From Cytobacillus sp. NJ13 (GTDB taxonomy: Bacteria; Bacillota; Bacilli; Bacillales; Cytobacillaceae): DNA of 64,000 bases. The notes beneath the pieces were generated by a model that was given only the letters and a program-made list of their open reading frames with translations, made no database searches and had not been told where the DNA came from. The stretch covers positions 1,798,001-1,862,000 of the forward strand of contig JAUCFP010000006.1 of assembly GCA_030348385.1 (NCBI GenBank), in the 5' to 3' direction. Position numbers and translations under genes: made by a program. Below, one piece after another: positions 22,148-31,494 of the stretch (positions within the stretch are counted from its first letter, which is position 1; each line of letters begins with the position of its first letter).

Positions 22148-22190
22148 TGTGATTTATATCACATTTTTTGTTTTCAATATCAACTATAAT
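22148..22190 (+). promoter_or_regulatory. Fnr-type site and -10 box upstream of hmp
   Basis: A perfect palindrome TGTGA-N6-TCACA is at 22148-22163, matching the B. subtilis Fnr consensus. A TATAAT lies at 22185-22190 with no good -35 box. The centre of the site is about 41 bases before the predicted transcription start, the usual position for class II activation. Confidence 0.7.
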
Positions 22191-22224
22191 GACAGTGAAA
22201 ATAATAAGAAGGAGTTTTGCTGAT

Positions 22225-23454
22225 ATGCTAGACACAAAAACAATTGAAATTATTAAAAGTACTGTACCTGTACTTGAAAAACATGGGGAAGATATTACGA
22301 AAACCTTTTATAAGTTAATGTTCTCAAATCACCCTGAACTGCTGAACATCTTTAATCATGCTAATCAGAAGCAGGGCCGTCAGCAAAAAGCACTGGCAAA
22401 CTCAGTATATGCTGCTGCAAAATATATCGATAACCTGGAAGCTATTCTCCCGGTTGTCACACAAATCGCTCATAAGCACCGATCTTTAGGCATTAAGCCT
22501 GAACATTATCCGATTGTTGGAGAGCACTTAATTCTTGCTATCAAGGAAGTACTAAAAGAGGCTGCTACTGAAGAAATTATTAATGCATGGATTAAAGCAT
22601 ATGGTGTGATTGCGGATGCATTCATCGGATTAGAAAAGAGCCTTTATGAGGATGCCGCTGAAAAGCCAGGAGGCTGGGATGACTTCAGAACATTCACTGT
22701 TGCAAAAAAGGTGAAAGAAAGTGATGTAATTACTTCCTTCTATTTTACCCCTGATGATGGAGGAAATATTTCCAGCTTTCTTCCAGGCCAGTACATTAGT
22801 GTGAAATTAACAATTCCAGGAGAAGAATACACACATATCCGCCAATATAGCCTATCCGACTCTCCGGAAAAATCTTATTACCGAATTTCTGTAAAGAAAG
22901 AAGAAGGTAATTCTGAAAAGCCGGACGGAAAGGTTTCCAGCTATCTTCACAATGACCTGAAAGAAGGCGACCGAATAGAGATCAGTGCTCCTGCTGGAGA
23001 ATTTGTTCTGGATAAAATGGATCATCCAGTCGTTCTGCTTAGCGGCGGGGTAGGCATTACACCAATGCACTGCATGCTGTGTCATCTTGATGCAACAGGA
23101 GTAAAGCATGAAACTATTTTTGTTCATGCTGCACTCAACGGAAATGTACATGCATTTTCAGAGGAAGTACAGGAAATTGAAAAAAGGAATCCATTGGTAA
23201 AAACATATTTCTGCTATGAAAGTCCAACAGAAAAAGATAAGGCTGAAAAAACCTTCAGCAAAGAAGGCTATATTACTTCAGACTGGTTAAACACAATAGT
23301 GCCTAATAAAGATAGTATAGTTTATATGTGCGGGCCAGTTCCTTTTATGCAGGCAATGTACGAGGCATTGCTTGAGGCAGGCTTCCAGAAGGAAAATATC
23401 CGCTACGAATTCTTTGGGCCTGCTATGCAATTAAAGGAAACTCAGGCTGTATAA
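22225..23454 (+). CDS. hmp: Flavohemoprotein (nitric oxide dioxygenase)
   Basis: The 409-residue protein oxidises nitric oxide to nitrate with NAD(P)H and O2. The globin domain (1-138) has Tyr29, Gln53 and the proximal heme His85 (AHKHRSLGI). It is followed by an FAD domain with RQYSLSD and an NAD domain with GGVGITPMHCML and a C-terminal CGPVPFM. ATG 22225 follows AAGGAG; the upstream in-frame reading is not supported. It is the only plus-strand gene in the first half of the window and separates ftsZ from the spoIIG operon. Confidence 0.96.
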   Translation: MLDTKTIEIIKSTVPVLEKHGEDITKTFYKLMFSNHPELLNIFNHANQKQGRQQKALANSVYAAAKYIDNLEAILPVVTQIAHKHRSLGIKPEHYPIVGEHLILAIKEVLKEAATEEIINAWIKAYGVIADAFIGLEKSLYEDAAEKPGGWDDFRTFTVAKKVKESDVITSFYFTPDDGGNISSFLPGQYISVKLTIPGEEYTHIRQYSLSDSPEKSYYRISVKKEEGNSEKPDGKVSSYLHNDLKEGDRIEISAPAGEFVLDKMDHPVVLLSGGVGITPMHCMLCHLDATGVKHETIFVHAALNGNVHAFSEEVQEIEKRNPLVKTYFCYESPTEKDKAEKTFSKEGYITSDWLNTIVPNKDSIVYMCGPVPFMQAMYEALLEAGFQKENIRYEFFGPAMQLKETQAV

Positions 23455-23459
23455 ATATA

Positions 23460-23500
23460 AATAAGCATGGCTCATATTTCTGAGCCATGCTTATTTATAT
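23460..23500. terminator. Bidirectional terminator after hmp
   Basis: A stem of AAGCATGGCTCA and TGAGCCATGCTT with a short loop is followed by TATTTATAT on the plus strand and a T-rich tail on the minus strand. It ends hmp. Confidence 0.8.
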
Positions 23501-23519
23501 AATAACCTTCATAATAATT

Positions 23520-23562
23520 GATAAAACCCCTGGAATCGAGTTGATTCCAGGGGTTTTATCAA
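23520..23562. terminator. Intrinsic terminator of ftsZ
   Basis: AAAACCCCTGGAATC pairs with GATTCCAGGGGTTTT around a GAGTT loop, just beyond the ftsZ stop codon. It ends the dcw transcript. Confidence 0.85.
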
Positions 23563-23569
23563 TCAAATA

Positions 23570-24715
23570 TTATCTTCTGCGATTACGGTTGCGGAGGAAC
23601 GTCGGGATATCCAAAGTTTCTTCCGGCTGTTGAGATTGGCTGCTTCTTACAGGTTCTTGGGGAGCTTCCTCTCTCTTTGGTTCACGCTTCATAGACGTTC
23701 CCATGCCTGGAGAAGATTTAGGCTGTCCGAATGTTGGCCTCATTGGTTTAGGCTGGATCACTTCTTCATTAAATCCAGTTGCAATGACCGTTACAACAAT
23801 TTCATCTTTAAGGTTTTCATTAATAACGGAACCGAAGATCATATTCACGTCCTGATCGGAAGCAGAAGCAACAATGTCAGCTGCTTCCTGTACTTCATAC
23901 AGGCTTAGATTAGAACCGCCAGTGATATTCATTAAGACGCCTTGTGCACCATCAATTGATGTTTCAAGCAAAGGTGATGAAATCGCCTTTTTCGCCGCTT
24001 CTGCTGCACGGTTTTCTCCTGCAGCGACACCAATACCCATTAGTGCAGAACCTTTATTAGACATGATTGTCTTCACATCTGCAAAGTCGAGGTTAATTAA
24101 TCCCGGAACAGCAATCAAGTCGGAAATACCCTGAACACCCTGGCGCAGAACATTATCCGCTTCACGGAATGCTTCAAGCATTGGAGTGCTTTTATCAACG
24201 ATTTCCAATAGCCTGTCATTAGGAATGACGATCAGCGTATCAACCGCTTCCTTCATAGCAGCAATACCACCGGCTGCCTGAGTGGAACGCTTGCGGCCTT
24301 CAAAAGTGAATGGGCGCGTAACAACACCAACAGTCAGAGCTCCTAAATCTCGTGCAATCTGGGCGATGACTGGAGCCGCCCCTGTTCCAGTCCCTCCTCC
24401 CATTCCAGCTGTGACGAATACCATATCCGCACCTTTCAATGCTTCTTCTACCTGCTCTTTACTTTCTTCTGCAGCTTTTTTACCTACCTCAGGGTTGGCA
24501 CCTGCTCCAAGTCCCCTTGTAAGTTTTCCTCCGATTTGCATTTTCACTTCTGCTTTTGATAAATTCAGCGCCTGAGCATCCGTGTTAACAGCAATAAACT
24601 CAACGCCTTGAACACCATGCTCAATCATTCTGTTTACTGCATTGTTACCGCCGCCTCCAACGCCGATGACTTTTATAGTTGCTAATGAATCCAAATTTGT
24701 ATCAAATTCCAACAT
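23570..24715 (-). CDS. ftsZ: Cell division protein FtsZ
   Basis: The 381-residue tubulin-like GTPase forms the division ring. The GTP-binding signature GGGTGTG is at residues 106-112, followed by the C-terminal domain, a proline/glutamine-rich linker (about 320-365) and the C-terminal peptide [14 protein letters not shown], which binds FtsA and SepF. It is the last gene of the dcw cluster and lies 149 bases after ftsA. Confidence 0.98.
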   Translation of the reverse strand: MLEFDTNLDSLATIKVIGVGGGGNNAVNRMIEHGVQGVEFIAVNTDAQALNLSKAEVKMQIGGKLTRGLGAGANPEVGKKAAEESKEQVEEALKGADMVFVTAGMGGGTGTGAAPVIAQIARDLGALTVGVVTRPFTFEGRKRSTQAAGGIAAMKEAVDTLIVIPNDRLLEIVDKSTPMLEAFREADNVLRQGVQGISDLIAVPGLINLDFADVKTIMSNKGSALMGIGVAAGENRAAEAAKKAISSPLLETSIDGAQGVLMNITGGSNLSLYEVQEAADIVASASDQDVNMIFGSVINENLKDEIVVTVIATGFNEEVIQPKPMRPTFGQPKSSPGMGTSMKREPKREEAPQEPVRSSQSQQPEETLDIPTFLRNRNRRR

Positions 24716-24864
24716 GACTAATCCTCCTAATTCGTCGATATTCCTAAGAACACCTTTTTTGATTCGCTTTTTATACGCACTCCCAAAATGGCTTTTCAGT
24801 GCTTTTTTCTATCCGCCGAATGGCTTTTGATTCCGTTTCCCTAACCCTTGCGAATCAAATCAAG

Positions 24865-26151
24865 TTATTCGAAAAAGTATCCGAGGAACTTTTTAACTCT
24901 TGATGTGATTTTTTCTTCCGGCTGTTTTTCCGGCTTTGTTTTCGGTTGCGGTTGCGGTTTTTGCACTCGTTTTTCTTTTGCTTCAGGGACCGTCACTGGC
25001 TGTTCCATTTTTCTGCCCTGTATTTTAGCATTTTTATACGCGAACTTAATCAATCCAACAGCAGTCGTATACTGCGGTTCCCTCACGCCAATATAATCAG
25101 GGATGGCGATGCGGACTCTATTTTGGAAAACATCCTGTGCCAGTTCAAGGATTCCCTGTGTATTCGCTACGCCTCCAGATAATACATAGCCCCCTGGAAG
25201 ATCTTTTGCTCCAAGACGTTTCACTTCGTGCTGGATAAGATCAAAAATCTCTTCCATCCGAGCTTCTATAATATCCGATATTTCCAGCTGATTAAATTGC
25301 TGATGCTGATCGCTTCCGATGATGGGAACGCTGAATACCTCATCTTCAGATGCATGGTCATAGAACGCATAGCCATACTTTGTTTTGATTTTTTCTGCAT
25401 CTTCTGTAGATGTGCGGAGTCCGATAGATAAGTCTTTTGTGATATGGTCTCCCCCTACAGGCAGAACACTGGCTGCCTTTAAAGATCCATTTTCAAATAT
25501 GGCAATGGTTGTGGAGCCGCCGCCAATATCAACAAGTGCAACTCCTAGACTTTTCTCATCCTTTGATAAAGCGAATGCACCTGCTGCCAGTGGCTGAAGT
25601 GTAATATCCATGATTTCAAGGCCAGCGCGTTCAACACAGCGCAGGGTGTTATGTAAAATCGTTTTCGATCCTGTAATAATGGTCCCTTCCATTTCCAGCC
25701 GCACACCAATCATTCCGCGGGGATCACTGATCTCGTCCAATCCGTCAACGATAAACTGTTTTGGGATGACATCAATGATGTCTCTTTCCGGCGGGATTGA
25801 TACAACTTGTGCCGCGTCTATGACTCTAGCAACATCTTCGTCTGTAATTTCCCTATTTTCACTCGAGACTGCAACAACACCATGGGATGGCTGAAGCATA
25901 ACATGATTGCCGGTAATTCCTACAATCACATTTTTAATCTCCATTCCTATCATTCTCTCAGCCTGTTCGATTGCCTTTTTAATAGAATGAACGGTTTCGT
26001 CTATATCAACAATGGACCCCTTGCGTAACCCTTCTGACTGTACATTGCCAACACCAATAATATTTAAAGAGTCATTGACCATTTCCCCAATGATTACTTT
26101 TACACTGGATGTACCGATGTCAAGACTAACATATATTTCATTGCTGTTCAT
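24865..26151 (-). CDS. ftsA: Cell division protein FtsA
   Basis: The 428-residue actin-like ATPase tethers FtsZ to the membrane. The actin-fold phosphate motifs (SLDIGTSSVKVIIGE and LVDIGGGSTTIAIFE) and the 1C subdomain are present. A basic, low-complexity stretch rich in Lys, Pro and Gln (about 375-415) leads to a C-terminal amphipathic helix KKFLGYFF that binds membrane. The ATG follows GGAGGTG. Confidence 0.96.
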   Translation of the reverse strand: MNSNEIYVSLDIGTSSVKVIIGEMVNDSLNIIGVGNVQSEGLRKGSIVDIDETVHSIKKAIEQAERMIGMEIKNVIVGITGNHVMLQPSHGVVAVSSENREITDEDVARVIDAAQVVSIPPERDIIDVIPKQFIVDGLDEISDPRGMIGVRLEMEGTIITGSKTILHNTLRCVERAGLEIMDITLQPLAAGAFALSKDEKSLGVALVDIGGGSTTIAIFENGSLKAASVLPVGGDHITKDLSIGLRTSTEDAEKIKTKYGYAFYDHASEDEVFSVPIIGSDQHQQFNQLEISDIIEARMEEIFDLIQHEVKRLGAKDLPGGYVLSGGVANTQGILELAQDVFQNRVRIAIPDYIGVREPQYTTAVGLIKFAYKNAKIQGRKMEQPVTVPEAKEKRVQKPQPQPKTKPEKQPEEKITSRVKKFLGYFFE

Positions 26152-26274
26152 TCTCTGGCACCTCCTTTTTTTTGCAATTACGATTATTGAACAACAATCA
26201 TTTTTTGCTGTTGTCTGATTTAATAAGTTAGTTTATCTATAAAATTATTCGTCAAAACTAATATTTTCCCTTTT

Positions 26275-26643
26275 TTAAATATCATTTTTTTCTGTTTTTT
26301 CTCTGTTTTGGGACCATTTTGCGATTAAAATTCTTCTGATGACCGCAATATTTTGGAATAGCCTGACCCCAAAAGCAAATACTGCTGCTAAGTACAAGTC
26401 TACACCAAGATGGACACCCAGAAAAGCTAAACTTGCTGCCAGCAGGATGTTAAAAAAGAAACCGGAAACGAAAACTTTTTCATCATAAATATTTTGAAGC
26501 TGCGCCCTGATTCCACCGAATAGAGTATCCAATGCAGCAAGAACAGCAATGGAAAGATAATTCGAGTATTCATCCGGCACTTTTATATCTGTCATAAGTC
26601 CAAGTATCACACCTATGATCAATCCTAAAACGGGAAGCCACAC
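26275..26643 (-). CDS. sbp: Small basic protein Sbp (DUF1290)
   Basis: The 122-residue membrane protein has about three hydrophobic segments and a basic C-terminus, as in B. subtilis Sbp, encoded between ylxX and ftsA. Its function is not known. The start is GTG with an AAGGAGG site; the GTG overlaps the ylxX stop codon. Confidence 0.9.
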   Translation of the reverse strand: MWLPVLGLIIGVILGLMTDIKVPDEYSNYLSIAVLAALDTLFGGIRAQLQNIYDEKVFVSGFFFNILLAASLAFLGVHLGVDLYLAAVFAFGVRLFQNIAVIRRILIAKWSQNREKTEKNDI

Positions 26644-27374
26644 TATGATTTGCCTCCTTCGTCAGGTTTCATAGGCTCCATATATCTGATTCTCAATGCC
26701 TCGTCATATGCAGGAATCGTGATCGGCTCTGCAGACTTTTCCACCTTAACCCGCAGATTGTCGATGAAAAATTCTTCGGCAGAATTTGATACCTGCATGC
26801 GATTAAAAAGCTTCTCGGCAGATTGGGCATTTTCAGTTATTACTTTTACTTCAATAGGCAGGCGATTTAAGGCATATCCGTCTATCATGGTCTCTCTGTT
26901 GATATCCCTTATGACAGTAGTGTTGATGATCCTTCTGCCTCCAATGGAAATGTGCTGGGCATCATACATATTTAACTCATTGACAAGCCGCTTGAGCAAA
27001 TCCGGGGAAACAGAATCAGCCTGCTTGCCCAGAAGAAGCTCCTCATGTACCGGTTCAATGCTTATGATTATGCCTGGACCCGTCACTTCACTTAATCCGG
27101 CTTCCATTTTTAATTCCTCCAGCGTATTGCGAAGCACTTGCTCTTTGCTTTGTTTGCGCTTTGTTTCATATTGGGCAATTTTTTCTTCATTTGAACTGAT
27201 TTCACGCAAAAGTTTTAATTGCAGTTCCTTTTCTTTAAGGATATCAGCTCTAAGCTGCCAGGTATCCCTTGTATCACGGACAACCGGTTCCTTAACTGTT
27301 TGAAACTGTATGGCAATCATAAAGCCAATTACAACTGTTATAAAGGTAAAGCTGAATTTCTTTTTGCTGTCCAC
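26643..27374 (-). CDS. ylxX: DUF881 family protein YlxX
   Basis: The 243-residue protein has one N-terminal transmembrane segment (about 7-22), a coiled-coil stretch (about 45-90) and a DUF881 domain (about 95-230). The start is GTG after an AAGGTGG site. It is a paralogue of YlxW encoded next to it. The function is unknown; the dcw position suggests a role in envelope or division. Confidence 0.88.
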   Translation of the reverse strand: MDSKKKFSFTFITVVIGFMIAIQFQTVKEPVVRDTRDTWQLRADILKEKELQLKLLREISSNEEKIAQYETKRKQSKEQVLRNTLEELKMEAGLSEVTGPGIIISIEPVHEELLLGKQADSVSPDLLKRLVNELNMYDAQHISIGGRRIINTTVIRDINRETMIDGYALNRLPIEVKVITENAQSAEKLFNRMQVSNSAEEFFIDNLRVKVEKSAEPITIPAYDEALRIRYMEPMKPDEGGKS

Positions 27375-27448
27375 TTTAATTCCACCTTGCTTTCCCGAAT
27401 AAATAATTCTGTGGACAAATTTTACTACTTAGTAATGCTGGTTTGACT

Positions 27449-28144
27449 TTACGAACCCAGTAATGGTTCCATGATGATTTCGCCCTTTTTCTCTAATGTG
27501 AATTGGATGTTTTCATCTACCAATGTGTCTTTTACTCCGCCTGTCAGGTTCAAAGCAGAGGAAAGCACATCGGCATCGCCAATGGCAGTTATGACAAAAG
27601 GGGCAGGATGCTGGTAGCCGTCAACTTCTATTACAGGTCCATTGCAAACAATATAAGAACTGTGTGATAGTCTTTGGCCATTTATGGCAACTGCGGAAGC
27701 ACCGGAAATATAGAGTTCATTAATCACCTTAAAGACATGGTGTTCATGGACGATATAATTGTTAATATTATCTTCATCCGGATTGTAGTCACCATCTGAC
27801 AGAGTTACTTCCACTCCAGAGCCCTTTACTTTTACTTTGCCAAGATGCATCCTGTACTTCTCAGCATCCTCGGCAAGATTAAAATAAACCTGGGCTTCCT
27901 GTGAAAGCTCTTTTTCAATGTCAAGAACATTTTCCTGTTTAGTATTTAATTCTTTTTGAAGAGCCCTGTTTTTTTCCTCCAGTTCAACAAGCTGATTACG
28001 AAGTTCCAAATCTCTTTCCCACTGTTTTCCGCTTAATGCCGGCTTTTCTTCTTCTCCCTGTGTAAGGTGATAGGAAAATGCCATCATGTAACCCAGTACG
28101 AGAAACACCAGGGAGAATATTACATGATTACCCTTCACCTTCAT
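27449..28144 (-). CDS. ylxW: DUF881 family protein YlxW
   Basis: A paralogue of YlxX with the same layout: N-terminal transmembrane helix (HVIFSLVFLVLGYMMAF), a coiled coil (LEEKNRALQKELNTKQENVLDIEKEL) and a DUF881 domain. The start is uncertain. ATG 28144 matches relatives but has a weak site; an in-frame TTG at 28156 has AGGGAG upstream. All options overlap the 3' end of divIB. The function is unknown. Confidence 0.88.
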   Translation of the reverse strand: MKVKGNHVIFSLVFLVLGYMMAFSYHLTQGEEEKPALSGKQWERDLELRNQLVELEEKNRALQKELNTKQENVLDIEKELSQEAQVYFNLAEDAEKYRMHLGKVKVKGSGVEVTLSDGDYNPDEDNINNYIVHEHHVFKVINELYISGASAVAINGQRLSHSSYIVCNGPVIEVDGYQHPAPFVITAIGDADVLSSALNLTGGVKDTLVDENIQFTLEKKGEIIMEPLLGS

Positions 28145-28919
28145 TTTCTTTTTCAACTTCTTCAGCTCCCTCTGTTTCATAAGCTTTAAAATATGAGCCT
28201 ACTTCCAAGTCGATGATTCCTTTTTTCTCGGGATCCAGCTGGCTTATGATAGAAGGGTAGTGTGCCATTTTTTCTGAAAAACTTCTTAAAGTAGCACTGA
28301 CTTCAAAACCATCATTCATATACAAAGTAATATGGTTGGAATCTGTCTTTTTAGGAGAATGATGGATTTCGGAAATCGAATTTAGCACCTCTTCAGGCAG
28401 TGATTCAAGCTCCCCAATCATCATATCAAGGATGTCACCCTCAGAAAAGTCATTGAGGATAGGAGCGTTGACAGGGATCTCCGCAACTTCTTCATCCTTT
28501 AATATGCTCCCATTCTCCATTACAGGAAGGTAGTGCTTCTCTTTCGCTATGTAGGCAATGCGTTTCAGTTCATCTACATGTATATTAATTGTGCCTGGCA
28601 GCTGAACTTTAACAGTTGAAGATTTTATTTCAGGCAGTTCTTTAAGCTTACCCTCAATGCCCTCTTCGTCAACCTTCCAAATATTTGTTTTTTCAGTAAC
28701 ACCGCTGATTTGAATAATTTCTTCTTTATCATAGATTGAATTGCCGGATACCTTGATTTGTTTAATATGGCTTAAGGGCGATTGAAAGTAAATAACTAAA
28801 ACAATCAGCGAGAAAAAAAGCAGCAGCAAAAAAATCAGTCTTCTGTTCGCTTTCTTTTTTCTTTGCTGTTTAAGCTTCGGTATTCGATCCTCTAGCGAGA
28901 CAACCTTACTTTTCTCCAC
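28128..28919 (-). CDS. divIB: Cell division protein DivIB (FtsQ)
   Basis: The 263-residue protein has a basic cytoplasmic N-terminus, one transmembrane helix (about 27-46), a POTRA domain (about 50-120, beginning IKQIKVSGNSIYDKEEI) and a beta domain. A highly acidic tail rich in Glu follows. The start is GTG with GGGGTGA upstream. It acts with FtsL and DivIC in septal peptidoglycan synthesis. Confidence 0.93.
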   Translation of the reverse strand: MEKSKVVSLEDRIPKLKQQRKKKANRRLIFLLLLFFSLIVLVIYFQSPLSHIKQIKVSGNSIYDKEEIIQISGVTEKTNIWKVDEEGIEGKLKELPEIKSSTVKVQLPGTINIHVDELKRIAYIAKEKHYLPVMENGSILKDEEVAEIPVNAPILNDFSEGDILDMMIGELESLPEEVLNSISEIHHSPKKTDSNHITLYMNDGFEVSATLRSFSEKMAHYPSIISQLDPEKKGIIDLEVGSYFKAYETEGAEEVEKENEGEG

Positions 28920-28930
28920 TTTTTATCACC

Positions 28931-28950
28931 CCATTAAGAAAAGCGCAAGG
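28931..28950. repeat. Remnant of the interspersed repeat (left end)
   Basis: The sequence ATTAAGAAAAGCGCAAG is identical to the left end of repeat copy 1, after which the similarity stops. It lies directly upstream of divIB. Confidence 0.55.
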
Positions 28951-29017
28951 ACAATAATTTAAAACAATCAAGCAGCTTGTCCAGCACAATTTATGCAATT
29001 ACTAAATTAGGGAAGAG

Positions 29018-29045
29018 AACGGCATGTGAGCCATGCCGTTTTTAC
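29018..29045 (+). other. Strong inverted repeat between murB and divIB
   Basis: AACGGCATG and CATGCCGTT form a tight stem followed by TTTTT on the plus strand. The neighbouring genes are on the minus strand, where the tail after the stem is not T-rich. It may be an antisense terminator or a structural hairpin ending the murB transcript. Confidence 0.45.
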
Positions 29046-29112
29046 TACATCTACTGTTATCTAATAAATTATTATATCACAATAAATGGTATCCGTAAGG
29101 TATTATTCCCCG

Positions 29113-30021
29113 TTACTTTCGACCGATTATTTCCACTTCTGTCTCCATTTTTACTCCATACAAATCAAAGATTGTATCCTTAATGTGCTGAATTAATGCA
29201 AGTACATCTTCCGCTTTGGCATCTCCTGCATTTACGATGAAATTCCCATGCATATTGGAAATTTGCGCACCGCCGATGGTATGGCCTTTCATGCCGGCTT
29301 TTTCTATCAGCTGGCCAGCATATTCAGGAAGCGGGTTACGGAAAATACTGCCTGCACATGGGAAGTTCCAGGGCTGGGTTTCCTTCCTGTAATCCTTATT
29401 CTTTTGCATTGCAGAGGAAATTTTTTCCCTGTCGCCCTCTGTAAGCCGGAAAACGGCCTCAAGAACAATCCCTGGACGTTTCGTTTGAAGGACGGATGTT
29501 CTATATGAAAATTCCATTTCTTCGTTCGTGAGCCATTCCATCTTCCCATCCTCAAAAAGAACATGTGCTTTGGTCAGGATTTGTGAAATATCTGAACCGT
29601 GAGCGCCAGCGTTCATATAAACTGCTCCGCCTACAGACCCGGGAATCCCGCTGGCAAATTCGAGACCTGACAAGCCTTTTTTGCTGATAATTGTAGAGAG
29701 GGCAACCACTGAATAACCGCCGCCTGCTTTTAGCTCCGTTTCATTAAGATCCAGGTGATCCATGCCGCGGCCTAATTTAATAACCACACCTTCTATGCCT
29801 CCATCAGATACGAGCAAATTAGATCCTCTTCCAATTGCTCTCCATTTCAGTTCATAGCGACGGATCAATTCCATCGCTTTTGCCAGGTTTTCTATGGAAG
29901 AAGGCTCAATAAACAAATCGGCGGGTCCGCCAATTTTCATTGTTGTATGATTAGCCATCGGCTCATTTTCTTTAACTGTCCCGATGTTTAATTCTCTAAG
30001 CTTGCTGATAAATTCGTCCAT
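29113..30021 (-). CDS. murB: UDP-N-acetylenolpyruvoylglucosamine reductase
   Basis: Reduces UDP-GlcNAc-enolpyruvate to UDP-MurNAc using NADPH and FAD. The 302-residue type II MurB has [15 protein letters not shown] (FAD-binding), the [16 protein letters not shown] loop and the catalytic CAGSIFRNP segment. ATG 30021 follows AGGGAGG; an upstream in-frame start is less likely. It is placed between murG and divIB. Confidence 0.95.
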   Translation of the reverse strand: MDEFISKLRELNIGTVKENEPMANHTTMKIGGPADLFIEPSSIENLAKAMELIRRYELKWRAIGRGSNLLVSDGGIEGVVIKLGRGMDHLDLNETELKAGGGYSVVALSTIISKKGLSGLEFASGIPGSVGGAVYMNAGAHGSDISQILTKAHVLFEDGKMEWLTNEEMEFSYRTSVLQTKRPGIVLEAVFRLTEGDREKISSAMQKNKDYRKETQPWNFPCAGSIFRNPLPEYAGQLIEKAGMKGHTIGGAQISNMHGNFIVNAGDAKAEDVLALIQHIKDTIFDLYGVKMETEVEIIGRK

Positions 30022-30087
30022 ATTTACCTCCCTTTCTATTGATTTCAACCTAAATTTATTTATTCTATGCGAATTTACTATTCAAGG

Positions 30088-31191
30088 CTACTTCCCATTA
30101 TTTGAAACCAATTGAGCCATTAATGTGTAAAGCCTATTTGATGCATCACGAATTCCAAGTTTTTTCGAAGCTTCCTTCATGTTACTCATCTTATCTTTAT
30201 CGAGGATGATTCGGTCAATGCTGTCAATAAGCTTTTTGCCTGTTAACTCTTTTTCAAGCAATAGTTCTGCAGCACCATGGTCGCTTAGCGCTCTTGCATT
30301 TTTCTCCTGGTGGTTGTTTGTAACATATGGGCTTGGGATTAAAATGCTCGGAATTCCTAAAGAGGTGATCTCTGCCAAAGTGGTGGCTCCCGCACGTGAG
30401 ACGACGAGGTCTGCTCCGGCCAGCACTTCTGGCATATTGTGAATAAATGGTTTAATCATTACATTTTCAGGGCTTCCGACCAGTTCTATTTCTTTTTGTA
30501 CATCCTCATAATGGACGTCCCCTGTGATATATAGCACCTGATAAGGCTTTTCACCCAGCTCAGCCAGAGTTTTTAGAACTGCATCATTAATTGGCCTTGC
30601 CCCTCTGCTGCCTCCAAAAATTAACACAGCAGGGACACCTGTTTTTAATCCTGCTGATAGTCTTCCCCTGATCCCATCCTGTCCCAGAACCTCTGAAGCA
30701 CGCGGATTCCCTGTCATGACTGTTTTAGTTTCCGGAAAAAAAGCCTTTGCTTCCTCAAAACAGACTGCGATTTTATCAACATATCTGCTTAAAAACTTAT
30801 TGGTTAATCCCGGGACGCTGTTTTGCTCATGGATAATGGTTGGGATGCCAAGCTTTGAAGCGGCATATACAACAGGACCACAAACATATCCCCCGGTGCC
30901 GATTACCACATCCGCATTAAATTCCTTAAGCATCTTTTTACTTTCACGAACGCCTTTCAGGAACCTTAGAACAGTTTTAACATTTTCCAAAGAAATTTTT
31001 CTTTTAAAACCAGTTATATGTATTGATTTAAAAGGGATATTTTCACGATTGACAATCGTATTTTCAAGCCCTTTTTCAGTTCCAATATATAGAAATTCGG
31101 CATCTTTATGTTCTTTCTGAATTTGTCTTATAAGCGCAAGCGCCGGATATATATGCCCGCCAGTTCCGCCGCCGCTAACAGCAATTTTCAT
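30088..31191 (-). CDS. murG: UDP-N-acetylglucosamine:lipid I transferase MurG
   Basis: Adds GlcNAc to lipid I to give lipid II at the inner face of the membrane. The 367-residue GT28 protein has the N-terminal [14 protein letters not shown] loop and the C-terminal GGSRGA and [11 protein letters not shown] segments that bind UDP-GlcNAc. The ATG follows GAGGTG. It is separated from spoVE by a 303-base gap with a terminator. Confidence 0.96.
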   Translation of the reverse strand: MKIAVSGGGTGGHIYPALALIRQIQKEHKDAEFLYIGTEKGLENTIVNRENIPFKSIHITGFKRKISLENVKTVLRFLKGVRESKKMLKEFNADVVIGTGGYVCGPVVYAASKLGIPTIIHEQNSVPGLTNKFLSRYVDKIAVCFEEAKAFFPETKTVMTGNPRASEVLGQDGIRGRLSAGLKTGVPAVLIFGGSRGARPINDAVLKTLAELGEKPYQVLYITGDVHYEDVQKEIELVGSPENVMIKPFIHNMPEVLAGADLVVSRAGATTLAEITSLGIPSILIPSPYVTNNHQEKNARALSDHGAAELLLEKELTGKKLIDSIDRIILDKDKMSNMKEASKKLGIRDASNRLYTLMAQLVSNNGK

Positions 31192-31494
31192 TCTTTCACC
31201 TCAAAAAAAAATCTTATTATCAAAGAAAGCTTATTTTTTCTGCCATTGATCAAATATAAAGCTTTCAGATTTAGTGAACGTCATCCAGCTTGCGAGCGGA
31301 AAACACTCCCTCTTTTTTCCCTATTCTACTATATTCAAAACAAATAGATAGGAACGTACATCATAATGTTAAAGAAATGTAATAATGTGCAAAATTGCAA
31401 AGAAGTTTGATAATTCTCGATGCTGGATATATTGGTTCTTCCAAAAAAGAAACCCTGCTTCACAGGGTTTCCAAAATGCATGTTATAAAATGCG
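31192..31494. other. 303-base gap between spoVE and murG
   Basis: The segment holds the spoVE terminator (31443-31472) and otherwise AT-rich DNA. Promoter-like pieces on the minus strand (for example TTGCAC near 31388) are too weak to call. The murG ribosome site is at the left end. No gene was seen. Confidence 0.6.
31443..31472 (-). terminator. Intrinsic terminator of spoVE
   Basis: On the minus strand AAACCCTG and CAGGGTTT form a stem followed by CTTTTTT. It isolates the sporulation gene spoVE from the vegetative murG-murB genes downstream. Confidence 0.85.

Noticed and set aside
26650..27303. A 217-codon plus-strand open frame opposite ylxX, and many other long antisense frames.
   Set aside because: They mirror real genes, lack ribosome sites and have no recognisable protein features.
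31130..31150. AAGCGCAAGCGCC inside the murG coding region, identical to the core of the interspersed repeat.
   Set aside because: It lies in a conserved murG frame (near [10 protein letters not shown]), and the similarity stops after 13 bases; chance match.
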